Of a stretch of 64,000 nt of DNA, positions 9,208-17,553 are shown piece after piece (position 1 is the first letter of the stretch; each line of letters opens with the position of its first letter). Under the pieces are notes generated by a model. It was not told the origin of the DNA. It did not search any database and saw nothing but the letters and a program-made list of their open reading frames with translations. Origin of the DNA: DASYXZ01 sp035946625. Lineage in GTDB: Bacteria; Acidobacteriota; Terriglobia; UBA7540. Position numbers and translations under genes: made by a program. The stretch spans positions 1 to 64,000 of the forward strand of contig DASYZE010000020.1 of NCBI GenBank assembly GCA_035946625.1. Direction: 5' to 3'.

Positions 9208-9606
9208 TCAATGCCCTCGCCCGCCAGCCTCACTGGCGCCAGGCCAAACGTTTCGAACTGACCACCCAACAAACGCTCCCAAGTAGGCGCCCACGAAGCA
9301 GACCGCCATCACCAAACCTGTAACCGCAATTGTGGAGAGGTAAGAGAAAGACTCGCCTGGACGTTGAGGGGCAACGCCAAGCCGGGGCAGGACTGAGTCG
9401 AGCACCGGCACCCAGATGCCAACCAGCGGCGGCCAAAGCCAGGGTCGGCGCTGCCCCACCAAACCCAGCAGCGCACAGAACCCCATCAGGAGGCCGAGGG
9501 TGATAAAAACGTCGTCGCTGCGCGAATCGGCAAAGCCGATCCACGCTCCGCCCGCGAGCGCCAAAACCGGCAAGACGATAGTAACGAAAATATTTTTCGA
9601 CGCCAA
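9208..9606 (-). CDS. Hypothetical membrane protein (about four TM helices)
   Basis: 132 residues, very hydrophobic, with about four predicted membrane segments (near residues 8-26, 33-50, 56-72 and 90-118) and a Gly/Ala/Val-rich character; no family recognised. It begins with TTG, supported by a GAGG about seven bases upstream. It is the last gene of the run headed by the membrane protein at 11800, 110 bases behind the 86-residue protein, so it probably belongs to the cis-prenyltransferase operon. Confidence 0.6.
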   Translation of the reverse strand: MASKNIFVTIVLPVLALAGGAWIGFADSRSDDVFITLGLLMGFCALLGLVGQRRPWLWPPLVGIWVPVLDSVLPRLGVAPQRPGESFSYLSTIAVTGLVMAVCFVGAYLGAFVGWSVRNVWPGASEAGGRGH

Positions 9607-9716
9607 AGATTTGCCTCAACAGTACGGGCACGGCTTGCCGCGCCCTCTTCCTAGCAACCCCGGCGTCCTTCCCGCGCCGACCACCATGTCAAATTGTTCG
9701 GGCCGGCTCTTTTAAG

Positions 9717-9977
9717 CTAGAGCATGGAAAATCCGAAAAGGGTCGCGATGTAAAGCCCTACCCCGGCGGCCATGAACAAAATGAGGACTCGGGCAAATTG
9801 GATTCTCGGCGACGCAAGCACGTATATGATTGCCACCGAGCCCGTCAGCAAGGCAAAACTCGCCCCCATGAAGGCGAGGATAGCGGCAGTGGTATGATCC
9901 TGGAATATTGAAAGCTGACCCACGAGTGTCCTCCACATGTTGGCGAATACTGGGACTTGTGCGCCACGCCCGGTCAT
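9717..9977 (-). CDS. Small hypothetical membrane protein coupled to uppS
   Basis: 86 residues with two predicted membrane helices (about residues 30-52 and 60-82); no known family. Its ATG overlaps the TGA of the cis-prenyltransferase gene in an ATGA arrangement, strong evidence for translational coupling and for the reality of this short gene. A role around the lipid carrier made by that enzyme is a guess from context only. Confidence 0.65.
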   Translation of the reverse strand: MTGRGAQVPVFANMWRTLVGQLSIFQDHTTAAILAFMGASFALLTGSVAIIYVLASPRIQFARVLILFMAAGVGLYIATLFGFSML

Positions 9978-10768
9978 GCAGTCTTGAGTGCGGCGTCTTC
10001 AGCAGCGGGCACTCGGGCCTCTCTCTCCATGACCGCAGGCCCTTCCTCTTCCGGCACGTGGCCAAAACGCCTTTGGCGGGAATGGAATTCCTGCACGGCG
10101 ACTTCCAGGTCGGCAGCTTCGAAATCGGGCCACATGCTGGGGGAGAACACCAGCTCCGCGTAGGCGCATTCCCACAGCAGGCAATCGCTCAAGCGTTGCT
10201 CGTCACCGGTGCGAATCAGCAAGTCCACCTCCGGGGCCACGCCTCCGGCGTGACTCACCTCCGCCAGGGCTTGGGCAAACTCGTCGTGTGAAACCTGCGC
10301 ATGAGGGTTAAGCCGGCCGGCCGCGCGCAGGATGGTGTCACGCGCCGAATAGTCCACCGCAATGCGCAAATGCATGGCGCGGCGGCGCGCGGTGGCGGCC
10401 TCAATATCCTCCACCGCCTCGCGCAAGTCGGGTCGCAAGCGGTCGCGGCGGCCTATGACGTTCACCAGGATTCCGCGGGCCACGCACGCGTCTTTCTCCT
10501 CGCGAAAGAAATCACGGAATAACTCCATCAGGGTGGAGACTTCATGCCAAGGTCGCTCCCAATTTCCGGCGGTAAACGCAAAGAGGGTCAGGGTGTCAAT
10601 GCCCAGGCGCAAGGCGGCCGGGATGGCGCGCCGCACGGCGGCGGCCCCGGCACGATGGCCCGCCAGGCGCGGCAGCCCTTGCCGGGTGGCCCAGCGCCCG
10701 TTGCCGTCCATGATGATGGCCACGTGCAACCCGTAAAGAATCGACTTATACGAAGTGCTTTGCATCAT
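9974..10768 (-). CDS. uppS: Isoprenyl (undecaprenyl diphosphate-type) cis-transferase
   Basis: 264 residues of the cis-prenyltransferase family, which condense isopentenyl diphosphate onto farnesyl diphosphate to make the cell-wall lipid carrier. The catalytic Asp lies in IIMDGNGRWA, followed by the HRAGA helix, the FAFTAGNWERP loop and the C-terminal RTGDEQRLSDCLLWECAYAEL diphosphate-binding region. Two conserved segments deviate from the usual forms: the Ser-Ser-Glu of the FAFSSENW loop is Thr-Ala-Gly, and the RTSGE motif is RTGDE. The usual neighbours (frr, pyrH, cdsA) are absent, so this may be a second, specialised paralogue. The first ATG has GGAGG nine bases upstream. It sits 32 bases downstream of the regulator gene. 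Confidence 0.88.
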   Translation of the reverse strand: MMQSTSYKSILYGLHVAIIMDGNGRWATRQGLPRLAGHRAGAAAVRRAIPAALRLGIDTLTLFAFTAGNWERPWHEVSTLMELFRDFFREEKDACVARGILVNVIGRRDRLRPDLREAVEDIEAATARRRAMHLRIAVDYSARDTILRAAGRLNPHAQVSHDEFAQALAEVSHAGGVAPEVDLLIRTGDEQRLSDCLLWECAYAELVFSPSMWPDFEAADLEVAVQEFHSRQRRFGHVPEEEGPAVMEREARVPAAEDAALKTA

Positions 10769-10800
10769 AAAGTAGAACCTCCAAAAAAATACCGTCCTTT

Positions 10801-11193
10801 TCAGCGCTCGCGCGTGGCGCGGATCAGCGCTTCCATATGATCGAGATACCGTTCGAGAGCCCGGCGCCCGGCCGGCGCCAGGCGGTATTCGGTTTTGGGC
10901 AGCCGCCCGCTGAAATATTTGGAGCAGCTGATGTACTGGGCCTCCTCCAGTCTTCGGGCGTGGACGCTCAAATTTCCGTCCGTGGTCTTCAGCAATTTCT
11001 TCAGATCGTTGAAGCTCAGAGATTCATTTACCGCCAGGGCACTGACTATCCCCAGGCGAATGCGCTCGTGAATGATGCGGTCGAGGTCCCGCGGTCGATG
11101 CTCAAGCGTCCGGCTCAACACCGTCTGCACTCCCCGCACGTCCGTCCGGGCGCCGGGCTCGGCATCGCGCAAAAGCGCTCGCTGCTTAGCCAC
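10801..11193 (-). CDS. Winged-helix transcriptional regulator (HTH_27-like)
   Basis: 130 residues. Residues about 30-110 form a winged helix: RIRLGIVSALAVNESLSF is the entry helix, then a recognition region around KTTDGNLSVHARRLEEA, and a beta wing with KTEYRLAPAGRRALERY typical of the MarR/PadR-related HTH_27 group. The start is GTG at 11193, four bases after a perfect AGGAGG; the long N-terminal extension up to 11283 is out-of-frame overlap with the upstream gene. It overlaps that membrane-protein gene by eight bases. An imperfect palindrome at 11838-11854 ahead of the operon is a candidate operator, which would make it autoregulatory. Confidence 0.82.
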   Translation of the reverse strand: MAKQRALLRDAEPGARTDVRGVQTVLSRTLEHRPRDLDRIIHERIRLGIVSALAVNESLSFNDLKKLLKTTDGNLSVHARRLEEAQYISCSKYFSGRLPKTEYRLAPAGRRALERYLDHMEALIRATRER

Positions 11194-11800
11194 CGTACCT
11201 CCTGGCAATGATGATGCCAAACAGAACGTGCAATCCGCCAAAGCCCGCCGCCATGAATCCATTGCCCCACCCGGCCGGGGCAAAAAGCGCCAGGGCGCCG
11301 GCCAGCATGAAACAAAGTCCCATCACCGGAACCACTTTCACCGAGAAGGCTCCTCCGGTGACAACTCCCGCGCCGTAAAGCAGCAGCCACATCCCCGGCA
11401 GGGCGCCCACAATCCCGCCTCGATAGAGCACGACGGTGAGCAACGCGCCCGCCAGCAAGGGCGGGGCAAGACTGATGGCGAACTTGCGTCCCGGTCCCGA
11501 GAAAAGGGGCAGATTGACCGCGCTCGCCTTTTGATAAGTTGTCCAGGCCGCAACGGAAAGCGCAACCAGGACTTCAATTAGCCAGACGGCAAGCCAGGCT
11601 TGCGGCCCCGTTTGCCGCGAGGCGGCAAACGCCGCCGCCAGCGCCGTGGCCCCAATAATCACACCCCCCCAACCCGGAACCGCCGTGAAAGCGCCCGAAC
11701 GTTCCATGGTTTCCCGGATAAAACGGATGTTCTCCATGGCGTGATTTTCAATGGGGATGGGCTCGACAAATCGCGGACGCGGACGAAGGTTGCCGGACAT
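11186..11800 (-). CDS. Hypothetical membrane protein, first gene of the uppS operon
   Basis: 204 residues with about six hydrophobic segments from residue 40 onward and a charged N-terminus. Proteins of this architecture commonly precede HTH_27 regulators in Acidobacteriota; the function is not known. The ATG at 11800 is chosen because the longer reading frame (to 11908) runs through the promoter region; an internal ATG at 11737 is also possible. The stop overlaps the regulator's GTG, so membrane protein and regulator are probably made together, a layout reminiscent of sensor and repressor pairs. Confidence 0.68.
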   Translation of the reverse strand: MSGNLRPRPRFVEPIPIENHAMENIRFIRETMERSGAFTAVPGWGGVIIGATALAAAFAASRQTGPQAWLAVWLIEVLVALSVAAWTTYQKASAVNLPLFSGPGRKFAISLAPPLLAGALLTVVLYRGGIVGALPGMWLLLYGAGVVTGGAFSVKVVPVMGLCFMLAGALALFAPAGWGNGFMAAGFGGLHVLFGIIIARRYGG

Positions 11801-11837
11801 TGGAAGAGCATACTCCCGAGCAATCCGTCTGTCAAGT

Positions 11838-11854
11838 ACTTTGTGATATAAAGT
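11838..11854. promoter_or_regulatory. Candidate operator palindrome
   Basis: ACTTTGTGATATAAAGT is an imperfect palindrome with perfect five-base arms (ACTTT/AAAGT), 38 bases upstream of the ATG of the operon that encodes a winged-helix regulator. Position and symmetry suit autoregulation by that protein. Related ACTTTGTA-type sequences occur at 32488 and 32723. This is inference from position. Confidence 0.4.
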
Positions 11855-11953
11855 GCGAGGGCATCGGGACTCCGTTAACGGGCTCCCCGCGAGCGTCTTT
11901 ATCAACATCGCAGAACGGCAGTGTCGTTTCCGGCATGCTTGCGCCGGGCCATT

Positions 11954-12883
11954 TCATACTTCCGGGATTCCCAAGTCTTTGCTTCCGAGCGGGGATATTT
12001 TGGCTTCGGGCGCGTAGCGCTCCATCAGGTCAAGAGCGATGCGGGCGCGGCGCACTCGCTCGCGGCCCATTTTCACGGCAAGGTCCTCAATGTGCAAACC
12101 GGAAGGATAAATGTCGGGAGCATTGCGCAATCCGAATTTGAAATAAATGGGTGCGGCGACGCGAACGAGTTGCGGCATTTCATAGTAGCGGATGAACCCG
12201 CCGAAGTTGTCCGGCACCTCGATGTAGGTGTCGATGGGAATCTCCACCGCCTGCCGGATGGCGCCGATTTGCGCTGCGCTCAGGTCCGTGGGAATATTCA
12301 TCGTAGAGACTCCGACGCTCTCGAAGAGTTTCGCCGTCGCCGGATTGGCGGCGGGTAGGGTGACCGAGCTCTTGAGAACAAGGTTCTTCGGCAAGTCGCC
12401 CCCCTTCTTCATTTCATTCAAGACCCAGATGAGCCCGATGTCGGCAGGGAGCACGCTGCGAATGCCGAGCTCGCACGCGCGGCGAACGTCTTCAATGGCG
12501 TACACCAACTGGTCCGCGCCGCGATGCTGCAACCCGATTACTTTGCCCGCCGCCGCGCTTGTCTGGCCGCCGGTTTCGAACGTGGCGCGCGGCCCGATGA
12601 AAAGGCATACTTCGATTTTTTGGTCCGCTCCGATCCGCGCCATTTCTGAAATTTCGCCCTTGGTCAGCAGCATGATGCCGCTGCCCTGACTCACACGATG
12701 AATCGGCACCTTCAGCTCTTTTGCTGCGGCGAGAACGTCGCGAAAAACCCGCGGTCCCTCCACGCTCGGAATTTCAATCCGGAATTGTCCTCCGTCGGCA
12801 AAGCGTTTCTTGCTCGGCTCAAGCGCGTGGTTGTCCGCGCCAGGTAAGTTGAGTTTTTCTAGAAACTGTTTGGTTTTCTTCAT
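11954..12883 (-). CDS. U32 peptidase-like TIM-barrel protein
   Basis: 309 residues. The sequence resembles a conserved group annotated as U32-family peptidase in Acidobacteriota and related phyla: FRIEIPSVEGP near residue 35, a HRVSQGSGIMLL strand, LFIGPRATFE, a QLVYAIEDVRRA helix and a C-terminal KFGLRNAPDIYPSG loop. The cysteine-containing signature of true U32 collagenases is not visible, so protease activity is doubtful; a TIM-barrel lyase-like role is possible. The gene follows the aldehyde dehydrogenase by 24 bases in the same direction, so it likely acts with it. Function remains unknown. Confidence 0.6.
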   Translation of the reverse strand: MKKTKQFLEKLNLPGADNHALEPSKKRFADGGQFRIEIPSVEGPRVFRDVLAAAKELKVPIHRVSQGSGIMLLTKGEISEMARIGADQKIEVCLFIGPRATFETGGQTSAAAGKVIGLQHRGADQLVYAIEDVRRACELGIRSVLPADIGLIWVLNEMKKGGDLPKNLVLKSSVTLPAANPATAKLFESVGVSTMNIPTDLSAAQIGAIRQAVEIPIDTYIEVPDNFGGFIRYYEMPQLVRVAAPIYFKFGLRNAPDIYPSGLHIEDLAVKMGRERVRRARIALDLMERYAPEAKISPLGSKDLGIPEV

Positions 12884-12907
12884 CTGCTACTCCGTTCAGA
12901 TTGATTT

Positions 12908-14365
12908 CTATGTCGTATATTTCAAATAGACCGTCCGCGTTTCAGTATAGAAATCCAGCGCCGCCGGACCTTGCTCGCGCATGCCGAAGCTTGATTCCTT
13001 GGTGCCACCGAACGGCAATTGGTATTCCACGCCCGCCGTGGGCAGATTCACTGTGATCAGTCCGGCTTCAATCCGATTGATGAACTGATGCACGCGGGTC
13101 AAGTCTCTCGAAACAATCGACGCCGAGAGGCCGAATCGCACGCCGTTGGCCAGGCGCATGGCGTCTTCAAAATCTTCAGCGACCTGTAATACCAGCACAG
13201 GACCAAAGACTTCTTCCTGGGCAATGCGCATTTCAGGCTTGACGCCGGCAAAAATTGTGGGCTCGATAAAAAACCCTTTGTCGTAAGCGCCGCCGATCAA
13301 ACGATTTCCGCCGCACAACAATTGGGCGCCCTCGCCCTTGCCGATTTCGATGTATTTCAAATCGGTCGCAAGCTGGGCCGCGTCAACGGCCGGCCCGATA
13401 TCGATGCCCGCCTCGAGCCCGTTGCCCACTTTCAGCTTGCGCGTTTTTTCCAGCAGCTTGGCCAGCAGCGGTTCGTAAATGGATTTCTCGATGATGGCGC
13501 GGCTGCACGCGGTACATTTCTGTCCGGTGGAGAAAAACGCGCCATTCACCAGAATGTCCGCGGCATAATCCAGGTCGGCGTCCTTCAGAACCACGGTCGG
13601 ATTCTTACCTCCCATTTCAAGCTGGACGCGAATTTTTCGCCGCGAAACTTTTTCGTGCAAAGCATGGCCCACATCGCAGGACCCCGTAAAAGAAACTGCG
13701 CGGACCGCCGGGTGCTCGGCGATGGCGTTGCCCACGGTTCCGCCCGAGCCGGTAATAAAATTGACAGCCCCGGCGGGAATGCCGGCCTCGTGCAGAGCCT
13801 CCACCAACTGCAACCCGCTGAGTGGCGCGAGCGACGCCGGCTTGATCACCACCGTGTTCCCCGCCACCAGTGCGGGCGCCAACTTCCAGGCGGGAATGGC
13901 GCTGGGAAAATTCCAGGGAGTGATGAGCCCCACCACGCCCAGCGGCTTGCGCAGCGTGTAGCAGAAAACATTCTCGCGTTCGGAGGGGATCTGGTAGCTG
14001 AATTGGCGCGCGCCCTCACCACCAAAATAGCGCATGATGTTGATGGCGCGCTTCACTTCCCCTTTGGACTCCGGCAGCGTCTTCCCTTCCTCGCGCGTCA
14101 TTTCCTCGGCCAGCTTGGCCAGCCGGCTTTCCAGGATTTCCGCCGCCTTAAAGAGAATCTCGCCGCGCCGCGGCGCCGGCAGGGCAGCCCATGCGGGTTG
14201 CGCCTTGGCCGCCGCATCGCACGCTGCCACGGCGTCATGAGTGCTCGAAGCCTGAAATAGCCCGACGGTTTCATCCGTGTTGGCAGGGTTTATGTTGGGA
14301 AAAGTTCTTTTGGATTCGCACTCAACCCACTGGCCGGCAACGTAGTTATAAAATAATTGTGGCAT
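12908..14365 (-). CDS. Aldehyde dehydrogenase, alpha-ketoglutaric-semialdehyde type
   Basis: 485 residues, full length for the ALDH superfamily. The NAD-binding TPWNFPSAIPAWK motif, SFTGS loop, general-base Glu in LEMGGKNP and the nucleophile Cys in FFSTGQKCTA are all present, as is the EEVFGPVL segment. The C-terminus GVEYQLPFGGTKESSFGMREQG resembles the Bacillus GucD group, which oxidises 2,5-dioxopentanoate to 2-oxoglutarate in glucarate, pentose or hydroxyproline breakdown. The subfamily call is by recollection of conserved segments. No sugar-acid dehydratase is adjacent; the DapA-family gene at 5.5-6.4 kb could supply the substrate, but that link is speculation. Confidence 0.88.
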   Translation of the reverse strand: MPQLFYNYVAGQWVECESKRTFPNINPANTDETVGLFQASSTHDAVAACDAAAKAQPAWAALPAPRRGEILFKAAEILESRLAKLAEEMTREEGKTLPESKGEVKRAINIMRYFGGEGARQFSYQIPSERENVFCYTLRKPLGVVGLITPWNFPSAIPAWKLAPALVAGNTVVIKPASLAPLSGLQLVEALHEAGIPAGAVNFITGSGGTVGNAIAEHPAVRAVSFTGSCDVGHALHEKVSRRKIRVQLEMGGKNPTVVLKDADLDYAADILVNGAFFSTGQKCTACSRAIIEKSIYEPLLAKLLEKTRKLKVGNGLEAGIDIGPAVDAAQLATDLKYIEIGKGEGAQLLCGGNRLIGGAYDKGFFIEPTIFAGVKPEMRIAQEEVFGPVLVLQVAEDFEDAMRLANGVRFGLSASIVSRDLTRVHQFINRIEAGLITVNLPTAGVEYQLPFGGTKESSFGMREQGPAALDFYTETRTVYLKYTT

Positions 14366-14539
14366 AGGCTACCCTGACAGAAGCTCATTTTCAAATTTTA
14401 AGACGAACGGGGCATTATGGTGAGAGGGTGGCGCAGGTGTCAAGCAGGGGTTGCAGCGAGCTTCGGCGTCGTTGCACACCAAAGGAATTATTTCCGTGCA
14501 AAATGAACCGGGGGGCCGGATCGATGCTCACAAATAAAC

Positions 14540-14583
14540 CACTCCGCGCCCTCGCTCGCCTGGGCTAGCGAGGGCGCGGAGTG
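14540..14583 (-). terminator. Strong hairpin behind the DUF4382 gene
   Basis: A perfect 17-base inverted repeat (14540-14556 with 14567-14583, ten-base loop) starts 15 bases past the stop codon of the lipoprotein gene on the minus strand. It is followed on that strand by a weak T-rich stretch (GGTTTATTTG). It probably terminates that transcript before the aldehyde dehydrogenase gene; the weak U-tract means it could instead be a REP-like or mRNA-stabilising hairpin. Confidence 0.65.
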
Positions 14584-14598
14584 ATAAAAGGCATGCAG

Positions 14599-16056
14599 TT
14601 AAGGCGCAGTGCAACCCGTAAAGGCCGGAGTTACAGTGGCCGTCGTTTTGCCCGCAGGAGTCACGGTAATCGAAGTTAGGAGCGCCGGACTTGGGGTGGA
14701 GGCGGTGCAATCCGTGCTCTCGAATAGCAGACTGTAATTGACGCTTCCCGTTGCCGGCGCCCCGAAGCTGCCCATCGAGCCGCCGCTGAATGTTCCGACC
14801 GACGGATTGCCGGATGGAATCGTCTCGGAATAATTAAAACAATCGGTCGCCAGCGGACACGCCGGCGTTGAAGGGGTAGGTGTTGGAGTGGTTTCAAACA
14901 CAGGCGGTTGCGCGGCCACGCCAAAAATCGGAATGGTCACGTGAGTTAGGGTCCCGCCCGAGGGTGTGGCGTCTTGAAGCGCGGAGAAAGTGATGTCCGC
15001 CACCGTGGCACCGCTCGATCCGGCGCTGGTTACTTGTCCGGAAACGGTGGACCACGGCGTGGTGAGCGCGGTCCCGGTCCCCTCTGAAACCAGCGGTATG
15101 GAATTCAGCGCCGTCCCTGTGGGCACGTTGAAAGCGATTGTGGCGCCGTAAACCGTGGTGGTCAAGGCGACAGTGACCGTTGCGTCCACCACCACATCGT
15201 AGTTTCCGGGAGGAAGGGGGCAGAAGTTAAACATCCCGTTCGCGTCTGTCACTCCCGCATCCATGATGCGGTCAATCGCACTGGAATCGGGTTGTTCGAG
15301 CAATACCACCGCGCCCGGAATGGGATTGGAATTGCTGCTGTCCACCACTTTCCCGCTCAGAGCATTATTGTTCACGGAGACCTCTCCCGCGTGCAGCGTC
15401 GGGAGAAGGCGATAGGCTCCGTTCCCCTCCCTAATGATGGAGTGGCAGCCATCAAAATTGATGTTCAGGTCGGCCGCTTGCCCCGCTACCAGGTTGATGC
15501 CTCCCCCGGCAATCTGGCCGGGAGGAATTTTGATTCCAGTTTTTGCTTCGCTGCTCAAAAGCAGCTCCTGGGGGGTGTCGCCTGATGGGACAACACAGTT
15601 AAAACCATTGCCACTTCCGCACGCGTTCGGCGATGGGCCGCTCGAAGCGTCATTGGCCAGGAGCAAGAGGCGGATTTGCTGATAATTCCCCGGGGGCAAT
15701 CCGCTCGTCGATCCTAATTGCGCAAGCAGGCATGTGGTGGAGGCCAGGCTCAGCAGGTCGATCTGCTTCGGCGCAGTGGTGAGGTCCACCAAAGTCACCC
15801 ACCCGCTGTCTGTGTCGCTGGCGGTGCTCGAAATATTGGCGGTCACCTTAGTGATGGTCACCCAAACATGGTCGAACGACGAGGCACAGACGGGCGGGTC
15901 GGTCAGGCTTGTCGTGATGACCCCAGTCGTCGGGTTCGACACCGGGATCGGCGCGTTGTTCCCCCCGCAACTGATTATCCAACCTGAGGCAATCAAAAGA
16001 CCGGCAACAATAGCCAGCCCGATAAATTGTCGAGACTTGGTTCTTAACATTCGCAT
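14599..16056 (-). CDS. DUF4382 lipoprotein with carboxypeptidase-regulatory-like domain
   Basis: 485 residues. The N-terminus has a hydrophobic signal ending in a Cys-Gly-Gly (SGWIISCGG), which looks like a lipoprotein or membrane anchor although the lipobox is not ideal. Residues about 45-230 match DUF4382 (TTSLTDPPVCASSFDHVWVT start, ELLLSSEAKTGIKIPPGQI, DLNINFDGCHSI). Residues about 230-310 form a CarboxypepD_reg-like beta sandwich (GKVVDSSNSNPIPGAVV, FNFCPLPPGNYDVVV). The remainder is Thr/Ser/Pro-rich and without known family. Such proteins are surface-exposed in Acidobacteriota; function unknown. It is divergent from the respiratory operon. Confidence 0.85.
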   Translation of the reverse strand: MRMLRTKSRQFIGLAIVAGLLIASGWIISCGGNNAPIPVSNPTTGVITTSLTDPPVCASSFDHVWVTITKVTANISSTASDTDSGWVTLVDLTTAPKQIDLLSLASTTCLLAQLGSTSGLPPGNYQQIRLLLLANDASSGPSPNACGSGNGFNCVVPSGDTPQELLLSSEAKTGIKIPPGQIAGGGINLVAGQAADLNINFDGCHSIIREGNGAYRLLPTLHAGEVSVNNNALSGKVVDSSNSNPIPGAVVLLEQPDSSAIDRIMDAGVTDANGMFNFCPLPPGNYDVVVDATVTVALTTTVYGATIAFNVPTGTALNSIPLVSEGTGTALTTPWSTVSGQVTSAGSSGATVADITFSALQDATPSGGTLTHVTIPIFGVAAQPPVFETTPTPTPSTPACPLATDCFNYSETIPSGNPSVGTFSGGSMGSFGAPATGSVNYSLLFESTDCTASTPSPALLTSITVTPAGKTTATVTPAFTGCTAP

Positions 16057-16870
16057 TCTCCTTATTTATATCCCCTCAATATTTTCGTCCCTTGTTACCT
16101 TGAATTGGAACACCGAAGATCGGACATGAGTATAAGGCAAATAGCTCATCTATTTCGGAAACTTTGACCCATCTCGCCCGCCAGTCAATTAGTGGGTGAG
16201 AGTTGTAAATGGCCCCTGAGGAACGCATCAAGTAATTCTAGCAAGCAAAATAATAGCCAAATCATGATTTCAGTATAGTCTTTAAAATCAATCAGTTATA
16301 AAGCAAAGGCTCTTATGGCTGAGCATGGCAATAACTTAAGCATGTAAAATCTTCATCATGGAAGCTAACCAAGCATCGGCACTCGCTCTTCTTAACCCTC
16401 GCCATTTGAGGTCATTGGGCGCAAGTCACAGGGCCCCCCCAACATGAGGACGCGACGAGTTGGAGCACAATCAGCATAAACCTGAATTTTGTGGCGGAAA
16501 CTACCATAAGCGGATCATGCTCTTTGCACCCCGGAAATGGACATCAACACCAAACCCCGGCCTTCATTTCAGTTCCACGCTTTGCCAGATCGAGGCGCCG
16601 TTTCCTCCAGCAGAATTATCAAAAGGCCGCGCAAGGTTTTAATCAAGCAATAAACTACAGGATTGAGGCATTCATGTCTGTCCAAGAGTACACGGCATGA
16701 AGTTCAAAAGGCTCAGCCCATAAATAAGCAACGGATTTGATTGAGGCACCCTCGCAAAAAGAGTTCTGTAAAAATCCTTTACTTTGTAGTTTGTTTTTAA
16801 GAGACTAGTGCGCTTGATCGGGCACTCTCGAAAACAATTGGACGACCACTGAGGGAGTTAAGGCGCTTCG
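16057..16870. other. 814-base AT-richer divergent intergenic region
   Basis: This gap separates the DUF4382 gene from actA and is clearly richer in A+T than its surroundings. Short reading frames (for example 16460-16642 and 16491-16700) have no family resemblance, poor starts and biased composition, and are not called. No tRNA, riboswitch or clear sigma-70 promoter could be assigned by eye. The actA promoter must lie here, since nothing else precedes the operon. Confidence 0.5.
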
Positions 16871-17530
16871 ATGGCACAGATATTCCATCGCAGTACCAAT
16901 ACGCTTTCCAGGCTCAGCATCTATGGCGCGGCCTTCATCGTCGTGGCGCTGGGCGGAGGGATATACGAGATCAACGAGTCGCCCTACTTTACCGAAGTCA
17001 ACGTGGCTCAGCCGCAGCCCGTCCCCTTCAGCCACAAGCATCACGTGAGTGAATTGGGAATCGATTGCCGTTACTGCCATACCTCCGTGGAAAAATCCTC
17101 CTTCGCCGGAGTTCCGCCCACTTACACCTGCATGTCGTGCCATTCGCAGATTTGGGTGAACAGCCCCATGCTGGAGCCGGTACGCGCCAGTTTGCGGACC
17201 AACCGCTCCATCGAGTGGACACGGGTAAACGCCTTGCCGGACTTTGTTTATTTTGACCACAGCATCCACATCAAAAAGGGCGTGGGCTGTACCACGTGTC
17301 ACGGTCCCATCGGGGAAATGCCGATCACCTGGCGCGCCAACACCCTCTATATGCGCTGGTGCCTCGGCTGCCATCGCCAGCCCGAGCTTTACGTCAGGCC
17401 GCGCAGCCAAATTTTTAACGCAGCCTATCAGCCCCCCAATAACCAGCTTGCTTTGGGGCAAGAATTGGTAAAGGTATATAAAATCAAGAACCAGAAACAG
17501 TTGACAGATTGTGTGACCTGTCACCGGTGA
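16871..17530 (+). CDS. actA: Alternative Complex III subunit ActA, pentaheme cytochrome c
   Basis: 219 residues. One N-terminal membrane helix (about residues 14-33) anchors a periplasmic domain with five CxxCH heme sites at residues 66-70, 87-91, 140-144, 164-168 and 214-218. This matches ActA of ACIII, the quinol:cytochrome c or quinol:oxidase oxidoreductase that replaces bc1. Several additional His residues (HKHH near 55, DHSIHI near 130) can serve as distal ligands. First gene of a 12-gene operon extending to 29343; ActB begins 23 bases later. Confidence 0.95.
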   Translation: MAQIFHRSTNTLSRLSIYGAAFIVVALGGGIYEINESPYFTEVNVAQPQPVPFSHKHHVSELGIDCRYCHTSVEKSSFAGVPPTYTCMSCHSQIWVNSPMLEPVRASLRTNRSIEWTRVNALPDFVYFDHSIHIKKGVGCTTCHGPIGEMPITWRANTLYMRWCLGCHRQPELYVRPRSQIFNAAYQPPNNQLALGQELVKVYKIKNQKQLTDCVTCHR

Positions 17531-17553
17531 TTTTCGGCAAGACTCTTAAACTT

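Noticed and set aside
12908..14365. P5C dehydrogenase partner of proline dehydrogenase
   Set aside because: Conserved C-terminal segment fits the ketoglutarate-semialdehyde group better, and the gene is 8 kb away in another transcription unit.
16460..16700. Short frames upstream of actA
   Set aside because: No ribosome binding site, no homology, and two overlapping frames are equally open in low-information AT-rich DNA.
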